Part shown: in pieces, positions 47,896 to 59,545 of the stretch
Position numbering within the stretch: position 1 is the stretch's first letter
Layout: each line of letters opens with the position of its first letter
Assembly (NCBI RefSeq): GCF_024169925.1
Contig: NZ_JALJXF010000001.1
Location: 1,060,001 to 1,124,000, forward strand
Source of the DNA: Methylorubrum extorquens
Lineage (GTDB): Bacteria > Pseudomonadota > Alphaproteobacteria > Rhizobiales > Beijerinckiaceae
Reading direction: 5' to 3'
DNA: 64,000 nt
Translations under genes and position numbers: made by a program
Notes under the pieces: generated by a model
Seen by the model: only the letters and a program-made list of their open reading frames with translations
What the model was told of the DNA's origin: nothing
Databases searched by the model: none

Positions 47896-49116
47896 TCAGG
47901 CCGTCGTCTCGCGCACGACGCCCCGAGCGATCAAATCGTCGATCGCCGCCCCGTCATAGCCGGCTTGGGCCAAGATGGCGCGGCTGTGCTCGCCGAGCAG
48001 CGGCGCGGGGCCATGCACCCGCCCCGGCGTCGCCGAGAATTTGACCGGCAGACCGAGCGTGCTCATCCGCCCGGCGCGGGCATGCTCGACCTCGACCACC
48101 ATCTCGCGGGCGCGGGCCTGCGGGTCGGCCTGCATCGCGAGCACGTCGAGCACCGGTCCGGCCGGCACGCCGCCGGCTTCCAGCCGCGCGAGCCAGTCGG
48201 CGGAGGGCGCGGTGCGGAAATGCGGGGCCAGCGCCTGGGCCAGGGCCGCGCGGTTCGCCATCCGGTCGCGGTTGGCCGAGAAGCGCGGATCGGCGGCGAG
48301 ATCTTCGGCGCCGAGCACCGCAAGCAGGCGCAGCCAGTTGGTCTGGTTCGCCGCGCCGAGGGTGATCCAACCATCCGCCGTCTCGAACGCCTCGTAGGGC
48401 GCGTTCAGCGGATGGGCCGAGCCCATCGGCCCCGGCGCGACGCCGGTCGCCATGGCGATGGCCGATTGCCAGTAGGTGAGGGTGATCCCGGCCTCGAACA
48501 GCGAGGTATCGACGACCTGCCCCTCGCCGGTCTTCAGCTTGTGGACATGGGCGGCGAGCACGCCCATCGCCGCCAGGATGCCGGCAGTGATGTCGGTGAC
48601 CGGCGGACCGCACTTCATCGGCGGCCGGCCCGGCCCCTCGCCGGTGATGCTCATCAGCCCGCTCATGCCCTGCGCCACGAGGTCGAAGCCGGCGCGCTCG
48701 GCGTAGGGCCCTGAGCGGCCGAAGCCCGAGAGCGAGCAGTAGATCAGTCCCGGAAACTCCGCGCTGAGGACGTCGTAACCGAGGCCAAGGCGCTCCATCG
48801 TGCCGGCGCGGTAGTTCTCGATCAGCACATCGGTATCTGCGAGCAGGCGACGCAGCACCGCCTTGCCTTCCCCGCTCTTGAGGTCGAGGGCGATCCCGCG
48901 CTTGCCGCGGTTCATCATCATGTAGGCGGCGCTCTCGCCCTCGATCGCCGGCGGCACCGAGCGGCGGGTGTCATCACCGCCATCGATCTTCTCGACCTTG
49001 ATGACCTCGGCGCCCATGTCGCCGAGCATCAACCCGCAGACCGGTCCGGCCATGATGTGGGCGAGTTCGATGACCTTCACGCCGGCCAGCGGGCCGGACT
49101 TCGCGGCTTCCGTCAT
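47896..49116 (-). CDS. CaiB/BaiF family (class III) CoA-transferase
   Basis: 406 residues from the ATG at 49116. Family marks are VIELAHIMAGPVCG at the N-terminus, KVEKIDGGDDTR near residue 40, NRGKRGIALDLKS near 69, VLIENYRAGTMERLGLG near 97, and catalytic Asp175 in PPVTDITAG. These enzymes move CoA between carboxylic acids through an aspartyl thioester; some members are racemases. The donor and acceptor are unknown. With the hydratase-like gene downstream it forms a two-gene acid-activation operon. Confidence 0.93.
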   Translation of the reverse strand: MTEAAKSGPLAGVKVIELAHIMAGPVCGLMLGDMGAEVIKVEKIDGGDDTRRSVPPAIEGESAAYMMMNRGKRGIALDLKSGEGKAVLRRLLADTDVLIENYRAGTMERLGLGYDVLSAEFPGLIYCSLSGFGRSGPYAERAGFDLVAQGMSGLMSITGEGPGRPPMKCGPPVTDITAGILAAMGVLAAHVHKLKTGEGQVVDTSLFEAGITLTYWQSAIAMATGVAPGPMGSAHPLNAPYEAFETADGWITLGAANQTNWLRLLAVLGAEDLAADPRFSANRDRMANRAALAQALAPHFRTAPSADWLARLEAGGVPAGPVLDVLAMQADPQARAREMVVEVEHARAGRMSTLGLPVKFSATPGRVHGPAPLLGEHSRAILAQAGYDGAAIDDLIARGVVRETTA

Positions 49117-49455
49117 CGACCGCGCCTCAGTCGTGCCGCCGGGTCGAGGCACACGCACGACGCGAATTGGAAGCTGGCCGAGAGCCCATCACCTCAATCC
49201 TCCCAACGACGGCCGACCTTCCCTCCCGTGCAGCGATAGAGCCGCGTGAGAGGCAATGATGACCCGCATTTTGAATTGATTTTATGGCCCCGATCGCCGG
49301 CGAGGCAACCTATTTTGAATGCGGTTTCTCGCACAAGGGCGAAACAACGGGCGTGTTCGATGCGCGCGATGGAACGCGCGAGCCGGCTCCTGGTTGTCGG
49401 CGAAAGCGTGGCCGTCGGAATGTCTCCCTTTCGGCCCTATGGAGCGGAGGGATCG
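49117..49455. other. 339-bp divergent intergenic region
   Basis: Separates the CoA-transferase gene (leftward) from an exported unknown (rightward), so it should contain both promoters. ATTTTGAAT occurs twice, at 49268 and 49312, 44 bases apart. No convincing gene; the reading frame entering from 49246 has no conserved features until the signal peptide at 49456. Confidence 0.45.
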
Positions 49456-49923
49456 ATGCGCGGGTTGAGCACGGCACTGGGACTTGCGGCGGCCCTCGCC
49501 GTGACGGCAGCGAGCATCGCTCCGACAGAGGCGTCCTGCGCCCGCCGCATCATCAACAAATCCGGCTACATCGCCCTCGTCAGCCGCGACGGCGGACCAT
49601 GGGTCGCGGTGCAGCCGAACCGCTCGCAGACGATCCAGTATTATCAATCCGGCCGCATCGACGTGGCCTTGACCTGCGGTCCCGGCGCCCTGCCGGAGCA
49701 GGCCGCCTATCGGGCGAGCTACAGCACCGTTGCCGTCATCGACCGCTGCTACATCCGCTTCAGCGACGGCTTCTTCGAGGAGCAGCTCGGCGGCGGCTTC
49801 ATCGGCCGGAAGGATCCGGGCCCGCTTGCCCTCAACAATCCGCGCCAGGGCGACCTCGTGGTCGGCCCGCAGGCCGGCGCCTGCCCGTCTATGGAGCGTG
49901 GGGCGATCACCGCCCGCTATTAG
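49456..49923 (+). CDS. Small exported cysteine-containing protein, unknown function
   Basis: 155 residues from the ATG at 49456, chosen because it begins the signal peptide ([22 protein letters not shown]; cut near residue 27). The mature part has four Cys (ASCARR, LTCGPG, DRCYIRF, GACPSM), enough for two disulfides, and a probable beta-rich fold. No family recognised. An FKBP-type isomerase gene follows after 67 bases in the same direction. Confidence 0.7.
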   Translation: MRGLSTALGLAAALAVTAASIAPTEASCARRIINKSGYIALVSRDGGPWVAVQPNRSQTIQYYQSGRIDVALTCGPGALPEQAAYRASYSTVAVIDRCYIRFSDGFFEEQLGGGFIGRKDPGPLALNNPRQGDLVVGPQAGACPSMERGAITARY

Positions 49924-49990
49924 CCTTGCAGCCGGGCGCGTGTTAACCCGCGCGCCCCGTCGTCAGCGACGACGCGCCGAGACGAGATTC

Positions 49991-50413
49991 ATGCGCTCGA
50001 TCATTCCCCTAGCCGGAGCCATCGCCCTCGCCATGACCAGTGCCGCTTCCGCCGCCCAGCCCGTCACGCTGCCCTCGGGCCTCAGCTACACCGACGAGGT
50101 GGTCGGCACCGGCCCCGAGCCGAAGACCGGCCAGCAGGTCACCGTCCACTATACCGGCTGGCTCGATGAGGGCGGCGGCAAGCGTGGCAAGAAGTTCGAT
50201 TCGTCGCGCGATCGCGGCCAGCCCTTCTCGTTCACCATCGGCGCGGGCCAGGTGATCCGCGGCTGGGACGAGGGCGTTGCCACGATGAAGGCCGGCGGCC
50301 GCCGCATCCTCACGATTCCGCCGGATCTCGGCTACGGCGCCCGCGGCGCCGGCGGCGTGATCCCGCCGAACGCCACGCTCATCTTCGACGTCGAGCTGAT
50401 CGGCTCGCGCTGA
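49991..50413 (+). CDS. Exported FKBP-type peptidyl-prolyl cis-trans isomerase
   Basis: 140 residues. A signal peptide (1-21, [21 protein letters not shown]) sends a single FKBP domain to the periplasm. The domain is complete: VTVHYTGWL near residue 51, [17 protein letters not shown] near 68, [18 protein letters not shown] near 87, and [14 protein letters not shown] with the final LIFDVELI. All aromatic residues of the proline pocket are present, so it should be active. Confidence 0.95.
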   Translation: MRSIIPLAGAIALAMTSAASAAQPVTLPSGLSYTDEVVGTGPEPKTGQQVTVHYTGWLDEGGGKRGKKFDSSRDRGQPFSFTIGAGQVIRGWDEGVATMKAGGRRILTIPPDLGYGARGAGGVIPPNATLIFDVELIGSR

Positions 50414-50426
50414 TCGTCGATTTCCG

Positions 50427-50450
50427 TCCGGCGCCCTCGCGGGCGCCGGA
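50427..50450. terminator. Hairpin between convergent FKBP and PfkB genes
   Basis: A perfect 10-bp stem TCCGGCGCCC / GGGCGCCGGA with a 4-base loop, 13 bases after the FKBP stop and 17 bases before the end of the leftward kinase gene. No T-tract; probably a shared 3' structure. Confidence 0.7.
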
Positions 50451-50467
50451 TCGCCTTCGTGGCGGTC

Positions 50468-51481
50468 TCAGATCAGCTTGTGCTCGCGCGCCAGCGCCAG
50501 GAGATCGCGCTGCGGCCGCGCGCCGATATGCTCGATGACCTCGGCCGCCGCGAGCGCGCCGAGACGGGCCGAGGCCACGTAGTCGATGCCGCGGGTGTAG
50601 CCCGCGAGGAAGCCCGCCGCGAACAGGTCGCCGGCCCCGGTGGTGTCGATGACCTCGCGCACCGGGAAGGCATCCACCGCCCGCACCTCGCCCCCGCGCA
50701 CCACCAGCGCGCCCTGGGACGAGCGGGTGACGAGGCCGAGCAGATGCGTGCCCTGGCCGCCGCGCTCCTCGCGCAGAGCCGCAACGGCGGCGTCCGGATC
50801 GTCGGTCTGATAGAGGCTCTGCAACTCACCGATGTTGGCGAACAGGATGTCGATGCTGCCGTTGCGGATCAGTTCGAGGAATTCCTCGCGGTAGCGGCCG
50901 ACGCAGAACGCGTCCGACAGGGTCAGCGCCACGGCGTTGCCGGCGGAATGCGCGACCTTCACCGCCTTGCGGAACGCGTCCTTGGCAGCCGGCGGATCCC
51001 ACAGGTAACCTTCGAGATAGGTGACGCGGGCCGAGCGCACGATCGCCTCGTCCACGTCGTCGGGGGAGAGGCCCTGGCAGGCGCCGAGATAGGTGTTCAT
51101 GGTGCGCTCGCCGTCGGGCGTCACCAGGATGAAGCAGCGGGCAGTGGCCGGGCCCTCGGTCGCGGGGGGCACGTCGAAGCGCACGCCGGTCGCCTTCAGG
51201 TCGTGGCTGAACAGGCGGCCAAGTTCGTCCTCGTGCACCTTGCCGACGAAGCCGGTCTTGGCACCGAGCAGAGCGGCGCCGACGGCGGTGTTGGCACCCG
51301 AACCGCCGGAGACGACGGTCGCCGGGCCCATCACCTCGAAGAGGGTCTCGGCCCGCGGCTCGTCGATGAGCTGCATTGCGCCCTTCGCGACCCCTTGCTT
51401 GACGAGGAAGTCCTCGTCGGCGTGGGCGATGAGATCGACGATGGCGTTGCCGAGGACGAGGAGGTCGAGGGATTGGGACAT
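50468..51481 (-). CDS. PfkB-family carbohydrate kinase, adenosine kinase type
   Basis: 337 residues from the ATG at 51481. Both PfkB signatures are present: VSGGSGANTAVGAALLGA near residue 57 and DTTGAGDLFAAGFLAGY near 278, the latter with the catalytic Asp and anion hole. LVLGNAIVDLIAHADE at the N-terminus and the ALTLSDAFCVGRYREEF region are those of the proteobacterial adenosine/ribokinase-like branch. Likely reaction: adenosine plus ATP to AMP plus ADP. Substrate assignment is by similarity. Confidence 0.88.
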   Translation of the reverse strand: MSQSLDLLVLGNAIVDLIAHADEDFLVKQGVAKGAMQLIDEPRAETLFEVMGPATVVSGGSGANTAVGAALLGAKTGFVGKVHEDELGRLFSHDLKATGVRFDVPPATEGPATARCFILVTPDGERTMNTYLGACQGLSPDDVDEAIVRSARVTYLEGYLWDPPAAKDAFRKAVKVAHSAGNAVALTLSDAFCVGRYREEFLELIRNGSIDILFANIGELQSLYQTDDPDAAVAALREERGGQGTHLLGLVTRSSQGALVVRGGEVRAVDAFPVREVIDTTGAGDLFAAGFLAGYTRGIDYVASARLGALAAAEVIEHIGARPQRDLLALAREHKLI

Positions 51482-51557
51482 CGGGCCGTCCGGTCTCGCG
51501 TGACAGATGGGCCGGGCCTGTCGCACCCCGCTCGGCAAGCGTCAAGCAAAGGCCGGC

Positions 51558-51675
51558 TCAAGGCTCCGCGACCAGGGCCGCGACGGGAAGGGTGAGGCCG
51601 GGCGGATCGAGCGAGAGATCACCCGAGGCGGCGATGCCGTCCCTTGGCCAAGTCGATGAACTCAGTAACCGTCAT
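51558..51675 (-). pseudogene. Possible decayed or frameshifted small gene
   Basis: Leftward ATG at 51675 overlaps the stop of the preceding gene by one base and reads MTVTEFIDLAKG before stopping at 51619. Skipping one base would continue as GDLSLDPPGLTLPVAALVAEP to a stop at 51558. The opening recalls the start of Phd-type antitoxins, but the match is short. It may be a remnant or pure chance. Confidence 0.2.
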
Positions 51676-51995
51676 CACTGCTGCAGCGCCTTCACCTCGC
51701 ACTGCGCGTAATCCGAACTCGCTTTGACGTAAGCATTGAGCCGCTGGACGTAAGCCCCTGCGATCGATTGGAAAGCCTGAGCCTGGGCGTTGTAGGCCTT
51801 GATCGCGTCGTTGTAGCTGTAAGCCTCCCAGCCGGGGCAGCCGTCCTTCTTGTCGAGGCAGGCGGGCTTTTCGGGAAGCTTCGGCTTTTCCGGCCGTGCC
51901 TCCGCGGGCGGAGGCGTCGGCGGCGTGCAGGGGGCGGCGAGCGCCGGTCCCGCGAGGCCGGCAAGCGCCAGTGCCGTGATGATGCGTCCTGCCAT
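51675..51995 (-). CDS. Small exported protein of unknown function
   Basis: 106 residues from the ATG at 51995. A signal peptide (1-20, MAGRIITALALAGLAGPALA) leads to a Pro/Glu/Lys linker (PPTPPPAEARPEKPKLPEKP) and a helical C-terminal part with four Cys in all (APCTP, PACLDKKDGC, AQCEV). Divergent from ligA, whose start lies 104 bases away. I do not recognise the family. Confidence 0.72.
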   Translation of the reverse strand: MAGRIITALALAGLAGPALAAPCTPPTPPPAEARPEKPKLPEKPACLDKKDGCPGWEAYSYNDAIKAYNAQAQAFQSIAGAYVQRLNAYVKASSDYAQCEVKALQQ

Positions 51996-52089
51996 GGTCC
52001 GTCCCCGAGCCGTCGTTTCGAGGGTTCTGACGGTCGAGTTGTGGCGGGAATGGGGTCGCGTTAACGCACGGTCGCGCGAGATGCGGTAA

Positions 52090-54543
<2,454 letters not shown>

Positions 54544-54616
54544 GGCACTTGCCCTTGGGCCGGCAATGACTTTGTCATACACTGGGCCGATCGCTCTCGA
54601 AGCACTGGCAAGTGTC

Positions 54617-54892
54617 ATGCGAAGCAGCAAGCCCGTCACCGTCACCCTCGGCGAGATGCAGGATCGAGTAGAGGCCCGCATCCGCTCCGGCACATACGCC
54701 TCGGTCAGCGAGGTGGTTCGCGCAGGGCTACGTGCCCTGGAACGCGAGGAAGCAGCCATCGAAACCGTCCTGCATCGGAAGGTGCAGGAGGCACTGGACG
54801 ATCCTAGCCAACCGCTCCCGGCCGATCAGGTGTTTGCGGAACTGCGCGCCCATCACGCGGGGCGTCGGAAGGCCGACAAGGATGACGTGTGA
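54617..54892 (+). CDS. ParD-family antitoxin
   Basis: 91 residues from the ATG at 54617, 73 bases after ligA. The N-terminal ribbon-helix-helix (VTVTLGEMQDRVEARIRSG, YASVSEVVRAGLRALE) is the ParD DNA-binding and dimer domain; the C-terminal charged helix would wrap the toxin. It overlaps the toxin gene by 11 bases. Short repeats TGTCAT and CACTGG flank the start (54573-54585 and 54603-54618), a possible self-regulating operator. An earlier ATG at 54566 would add 17 residues outside the RHH fold. Confidence 0.88.
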   Translation: MRSSKPVTVTLGEMQDRVEARIRSGTYASVSEVVRAGLRALEREEAAIETVLHRKVQEALDDPSQPLPADQVFAELRAHHAGRRKADKDDV

Positions 54893-55187
54893 ACTCACCT
54901 TCCACCGGCTTGCCAGGGCCGACCTGTTTGGCATCTACGACTACATCGACGAACGAAGCGGCTCAGCTCGCGCCAGCAGCTTTCTCGACCGGATCGAGGC
55001 CGCATGCCGGGGTCTAACGGAATTTCCTGAGAAAGGCTCGCCGCATGACGATATCTCCGCCGGCCTGCGCACCTGGGCGATGGAGCGCCGTATTCTGATC
55101 GTCTATCGGGGGACCCGTGAGCGGGTCGAAGTCCTGCGCGTGCTCTATGGCGGCCGAGACTTCAGAGCAGACGAAATCCCGAATTGA
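54882..55187 (+). CDS. ParE/RelE-superfamily toxin
   Basis: 101 residues from the ATG at 54882 inside the antitoxin gene. It has the ParE pattern: FHRLARADLFGIYDYIDERSG at the N-terminus, LTEFPEKGSPHDDI near residue 44, and the closing RRILIVYRG, VEVLRVLYGGRD. ParE toxins inhibit DNA gyrase, while RelE relatives cut mRNA; the ParD partner favours ParE. The frame is intact with no sign of decay. The pair sits between ligA and rnpB. Confidence 0.9.
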   Translation: MTCELTFHRLARADLFGIYDYIDERSGSARASSFLDRIEAACRGLTEFPEKGSPHDDISAGLRTWAMERRILIVYRGTRERVEVLRVLYGGRDFRADEIPN

Positions 55188-55247
55188 GGGTGGCTGCCGA
55201 GTCGCCGATATGCCCTCTTTCTTCCGATGAGAAATGCCTGCCGAGCC

Positions 55248-55276
55248 TTGACCCCGCGCGCCCCGCGGCGCAATCG
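55248..55276 (+). promoter_or_regulatory. Probable rnpB promoter
   Basis: TTGACC (55248-55253) and CAATCG (55271-55276) are 17 bases apart, and the RNase P P1 helix begins eight bases after the second box. The -35 box is strong and the -10 weak, a common pattern for stable-RNA promoters in alphaproteobacteria. The spacing to the RNA 5' end is the best support. Confidence 0.5.
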
Positions 55277-55283
55277 GGGCCCC

Positions 55284-55690
<407 letters not shown>

Positions 55691-56138
55691 ACCCGATCCG
55701 ACCGACGCGTGCGGTCCTGGTTCCGTCGGGGCAAGTGCGTCCTGAGTTTCGCGAATTCCGCCGCAGCGCATCGGACGCCCGTGGAGAGAGTTGCCGCGGC
55801 GCCGCTTGGTAAACCTCAAGAAAACGACCCCGTTATTGACGCTCGGTTAACCTTGATGCGGTCAGATCAGAGCTGCCTGCATGGTCAAGCTCGTTGACGC
55901 GTTTCGAGGGCCCATGTTACCCCGCGCCATCCCGTTGACGCCCTGTTCTGGATCGGCCAACACTCGCTCAGGTTGCCTCGCGGGACTGCGCGCGCATGGC
56001 CGGAGCCGCTCGCGGTTCGGCGTCGCCCCATCTGATCGGGCCGCCCTGCGGTCCGTCCACTCTGCAGGCTCCCATGATGCATCCCTCGCCGGGTCGCGCC
56101 CGAGCTGTCTCCGGACTCCGCGAGAGCGCCGCGGGGCA
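55691..56138. other. 448-bp gap before rsmH; mraZ absent
   Basis: In most bacteria mraZ precedes rsmH. No MraZ-like frame and no TGGGA-type MraZ boxes are visible here. The gap has an AT-richer patch with TTGACG (55836-55841) and GGTTAACC near 55845 that may belong to the division-cluster promoter. One frame is open from 55881 into rsmH, but its first 86 residues look like random GC-rich translation. Confidence 0.55.
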
Positions 56139-57200
56139 ATGCCGATGAGCCGGGCGCCGCGCACGGCAAGGCCCGAGATGCCGAAGGGCGAGCAGGCTCG
56201 CCACGTTCCCGTCCTGCTCGCCGAAGTTCTCGCCGCGCTCTCCCTCGACCGGCCGGGCCTGGCCGTGGACGGCACCTTCGGTGCGGGCGGCTACACCCGC
56301 GCGCTGCTCGAGGCCGGGCCGGAGGTGCGCGTGATCGCCATCGACCGCGATCCCAGCGCGATCCGGGGCGGAGCGGATCTCGTGAATGCCTCCGGGGGCC
56401 GACTGCGACTGGTCCAAGGGCGCTTCGGCGATCTCGACACGCTCATTGCCGATCAGGACGAGGCGCAGGCCGATTGGGTCGTGCTCGATATCGGCGTGTC
56501 CTCGATGCAGATCGACGAGGCGCAGCGCGGCTTCTCGTTCCGGCAGGACGGGCCGCTCGACATGCGCATGGGCGGGGAGGGCCCCTCGGCAGCCGACCTC
56601 GTGAACGGCGAGGAGGAGACCACGCTCGCCGACATCCTCTACCATTTCGGCGAGGAGCGCCGCTCGCGCGCGGTGGCCCGCGCCATCGTCGAGGCGCGGC
56701 GCCGCGCCCCGATCGAGACAACGGCGCAGCTTGCCGACCTCATCGCCGGCGTGGTGCGGCCCGAGCCCGGCAGCCCGATCCATCCGGCGACCCGCAGCTT
56801 CCAGGGCCTGCGGATCGCGGTGAACGACGAACTCGGCGAATTGGTGCGCGGCCTGCATGCCGCCGAGCGGGTGCTCAAGCCCGGCGGCCGGCTCGCGGTG
56901 GTGACGTTCCATTCGCTGGAAGACCGCATCGTCAAGCAGTTCTTCTCCGCCCGCAGCGGCCGGGCGGCGCAGGCCTCCCGGCACGTCCCGGGCGTGGAGC
57001 GGCCGGCGCCCAAGAGTTTCAAGCTGGTGACCAAGGGCCCCATCCTGCCCTCGGAAGCCGAGACGGACGTGAACCCGCGGTCGCGCTCGGCCAAGCTGCG
57101 CGCCGGCGAGCGGACCGACGCGCCCGCGCCGCCGGTGCTGAGCGCCATCGAAACGCTGGCGAGCCTGCCGGCTCCACAGGGACGGGGGCCACGGCGGTGA
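56139..57200 (+). CDS. rsmH: 16S rRNA (cytosine1402-N4)-methyltransferase RsmH
   Basis: SAM-dependent methyltransferase of the ribosomal P site (old name MraW). 353 residues from the ATG at 56139; an ATG at 56145 is nearly as good. Marks: [11 protein letters not shown], the SAM loop [42 protein letters not shown], and [11 protein letters not shown] near the end. The TGA overlaps the ftsL GTG start by four bases. First gene of the division/cell-wall cluster here. Confidence 0.97.
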   Translation: MPMSRAPRTARPEMPKGEQARHVPVLLAEVLAALSLDRPGLAVDGTFGAGGYTRALLEAGPEVRVIAIDRDPSAIRGGADLVNASGGRLRLVQGRFGDLDTLIADQDEAQADWVVLDIGVSSMQIDEAQRGFSFRQDGPLDMRMGGEGPSAADLVNGEEETTLADILYHFGEERRSRAVARAIVEARRRAPIETTAQLADLIAGVVRPEPGSPIHPATRSFQGLRIAVNDELGELVRGLHAAERVLKPGGRLAVVTFHSLEDRIVKQFFSARSGRAAQASRHVPGVERPAPKSFKLVTKGPILPSEAETDVNPRSRSAKLRAGERTDAPAPPVLSAIETLASLPAPQGRGPRR

Positions 57201-57628
57201 TCCGGCTTCTCAACGTGCTGGCGATCGTCGGGCTGATCGGCTCGGCGGTCTACGCCTACTCGATCAAATACGACACGCTCTATCAGGCGGGTCAGGTCTC
57301 CAAGCTGAAGACCGGACTGCACAGGGAGCGGCAGGCCATCGCGGTGCTGCGCGCCGAGTGGCAACTCCTGACCCGCCCGGACCGGCTCCAGGCGGCGGTC
57401 GAGCGGCATCTCACCCTCGAACCGATCGGCAACGGGCATCTCGCCCGCCTCTCCGACCTGCCGAACCGGCCCGACCGCGGTGACGAGATCGGCCGCCTGC
57501 TCGCCTCCACGGCGACCCCGACCGTGACCCCGACGGACAAGCCGGGGAGCGTCCGCGACGAGCCGCGCACCACGGGCTCCGTAACCACCCGCACCGTCTC
57601 CACCCGCCCGCCCGCGGTTTCGAGGTAG
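57197..57628 (+). CDS. ftsL: Cell division protein FtsL
   Basis: Bitopic divisome protein acting with FtsB and FtsQ. 143 residues from a GTG at 57197 that overlaps the rsmH stop (GTGA). The N-terminal transmembrane segment (about 4-22, [19 protein letters not shown]) is followed by a periplasmic coiled coil ([20 protein letters not shown]) and the ALERHL-like motif [13 protein letters not shown] Thr/Pro-rich tail ends the protein. FtsL is poorly conserved in sequence, so position between rsmH and ftsI is part of the evidence. Confidence 0.93.
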   Translation: MIRLLNVLAIVGLIGSAVYAYSIKYDTLYQAGQVSKLKTGLHRERQAIAVLRAEWQLLTRPDRLQAAVERHLTLEPIGNGHLARLSDLPNRPDRGDEIGRLLASTATPTVTPTDKPGSVRDEPRTTGSVTTRTVSTRPPAVSR

Positions 57629-57635
57629 CGTCCCC

Positions 57636-59492
57636 GTGTCCCACGATCCGTCCCAGGAAGATCCGTCTCAGGGTCTGCAGCACGAGCAGCCGGTCGCGGC
57701 CGATGCGGCCGTGCCGGAGCCGGGCCCGGACCGTGTGGTGAGAAGCGAGCCGCCGGCCTCGGCGCTGACGCGGCTCGCCCGGATGATGTTCCGTCTCGCG
57801 ATCGAACGCTCGCATGCCCGCGTGGCGCTGGTCGGCCTCGCCTTCACGGCGGTCTTCCTTACCATCAGCGTGCGGCTGATCGTGATCGCGGCGACGCCGG
57901 CGAGCAACAGCGACGAGCACCGGGTGGCAGCCGCCGCCACCACGGCGATCCGCCCGGACATCATCGACCGCAACGGCGAGATCCTCGCCACCGACATCCG
58001 CACCGTCTCGGTCTTCGCCGAGCCGAAGCGGATGGTGCGCACCTTCGACACCGACGAGGCGGTCGAGCTCCTGACCGCGGTGCTGCCGGAGCTGAACGCG
58101 GCGGAGCTGCGCGCCAAGCTGTCCTCGAAGAAGGGCTTCGTCTGGATCAAGCGCGAGATCACGCCGAAGCAACAGCTCGAAGTCCACCGCCTCGGCATCC
58201 CCGGCGTCGGCTTCCTTCCCGATCACAAGCGCGTCTACCCGAACGGGGTCGCGGCCGCGCACATCATCGGTGCGACCAACCTCGACAATATCGGCATCGC
58301 CGGCATCGAGAAGTACATCGACAACCGCGGCAACAAGGCGCTCAACGAGTTCGGCCTCGTGGCCAAGCAGACCGACCTCTCGCCGATCCAGCTGTCCCTC
58401 GACCTGCGCGCCCAGTTCGCCCTGCGCGACGAGCTCGTGAAGGGCGTGGAGAAGTTCAAGGCCAAGGCCGGCGCTTCGATGATCCTCGACGTGACCACCG
58501 GCGAGGTCGTCGCGCTGGCCTCCTACCCGGATTTCGACCCGAACGAGCCGAAGGACGCGTTGTCGGACGACCGCATCAACCGGATGAATGTCGGCGTCTA
58601 CGAGATGGGCTCGACCTTCAAGGCGATGACCCTCGCCATGGCGCTCGATTCCGGCAAGTACAACGTCAACTCCACCTTCGACACCCGCGGCGGCGTGCTG
58701 CACTGGGGCCGGCAGAAGATCCACGATTACCACGCCACCGGGCGCGTGCTGACCATGCCGGAGGTGTTCACCCACTCCTCCAACATCGGCTCGGCCAAGA
58801 TGGCGCTCGGCGTCGGCGTGCCCGGCCACCGCGCCTTCCTCAAGAAGATGGGCCTGCTCGACCGGATGCGCACCGAGCTGCCGGAATCGGCCGCGCCGAT
58901 CCTTCCGCCGCGCTGGGCCGAGATCAACACCATCACCATCGCCTTCGGCCACGGCATCGCGGTGGCGCCGATCCAGGCGGCGGCGGCGGTGGCGGCGATC
59001 ATCAATGGCGGCGACCTGATGACGCCGACCTTCCTCAAGACCGACGAGCCGACCGCGCGGGGCAAGGCCAGCCACGTGATGAAGCCGGAGGCCAGCGAGG
59101 CGATGCGCTTCATCATGCGCCTCAACGCCGTCGAGGGCTCGGCCAAGAAGGCGTCGATCCCGCTCTACTACGTCGGCGGCAAGACCGGCACGGCGGAGAA
59201 GGTCATCAACGGGCGCTACGCCAAGAACCGCCTGTTCACGACCTTCATGGCCGCCGCCCCGATGGACAAGCCGAAATACCTGTTCCTGACGATCATGGAC
59301 GAGCCGCAGGGCCTGCCCGAGACCGGCGGCTACGCCACGGCCGCCTACAATTCCGGCACGGTCACGGGCAAGATCATCGAGCGGGCCGCGCCGATCCTCG
59401 GGTTGGCCCCGCGCTTCGATCCGCCGGTGAAGCCGTTCCCGCTGATGGTGAAGCTCGGCGCCTACCATGCGACCATGGTGGACGGGCAGTGA
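57636..59492 (+). CDS. ftsI: Penicillin-binding protein 3 (FtsI), septal peptidoglycan transpeptidase
   Basis: Cross-links septal peptidoglycan with FtsW. 618 residues from a GTG seven bases after ftsL. A cytoplasmic tail is followed by a membrane anchor (about 62-86), the PBP dimerisation domain (about 100-240) and the transpeptidase domain with Ser326/Lys329 (GSTFK), Ser381-Ser-Asn383 (HSSNIG) and Lys516-Thr-Gly (GGKTGTAEK). An intrinsic terminator and a repeat follow, separating it from murE by 254 bases. Confidence 0.97.
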   Translation: MSHDPSQEDPSQGLQHEQPVAADAAVPEPGPDRVVRSEPPASALTRLARMMFRLAIERSHARVALVGLAFTAVFLTISVRLIVIAATPASNSDEHRVAAAATTAIRPDIIDRNGEILATDIRTVSVFAEPKRMVRTFDTDEAVELLTAVLPELNAAELRAKLSSKKGFVWIKREITPKQQLEVHRLGIPGVGFLPDHKRVYPNGVAAAHIIGATNLDNIGIAGIEKYIDNRGNKALNEFGLVAKQTDLSPIQLSLDLRAQFALRDELVKGVEKFKAKAGASMILDVTTGEVVALASYPDFDPNEPKDALSDDRINRMNVGVYEMGSTFKAMTLAMALDSGKYNVNSTFDTRGGVLHWGRQKIHDYHATGRVLTMPEVFTHSSNIGSAKMALGVGVPGHRAFLKKMGLLDRMRTELPESAAPILPPRWAEINTITIAFGHGIAVAPIQAAAAVAAIINGGDLMTPTFLKTDEPTARGKASHVMKPEASEAMRFIMRLNAVEGSAKKASIPLYYVGGKTGTAEKVINGRYAKNRLFTTFMAAAPMDKPKYLFLTIMDEPQGLPETGGYATAAYNSGTVTGKIIERAAPILGLAPRFDPPVKPFPLMVKLGAYHATMVDGQ

Positions 59493-59505
59493 CGATGGCC
59501 TGTAC

Positions 59506-59542
59506 CCCAGGGCGATCGCCTACAGCGATCACTCTGGGTTTT
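59506..59542 (+). terminator. Intrinsic terminator after ftsI
   Basis: Stem CCCAGGGCGATCGC (59506-59519) with GCGATCACTCTGGG (59525-59538): 14 positions with one G-T pair and one mismatch, 5-base loop, then TTTT (59539-59542). It lies 14 bases after the ftsI stop, inside the division/cell-wall cluster. Confidence 0.8.
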
Positions 59543-59545
59543 ATG

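Noticed and set aside
55881..56138. An in-frame N-terminal extension of RsmH by 86 residues
   Set aside because: The residues show no RsmH similarity and look like random GC-rich translation; the conserved N-terminus begins after 56139.
57411..59468. A 685-codon open frame on the minus strand
   Set aside because: It lies entirely antisense to ftsL/ftsI, has the Arg/Asp/Gly/His-biased composition of GC-rich antisense translation and no recognisable domain. ftsI on the plus strand has all catalytic motifs.
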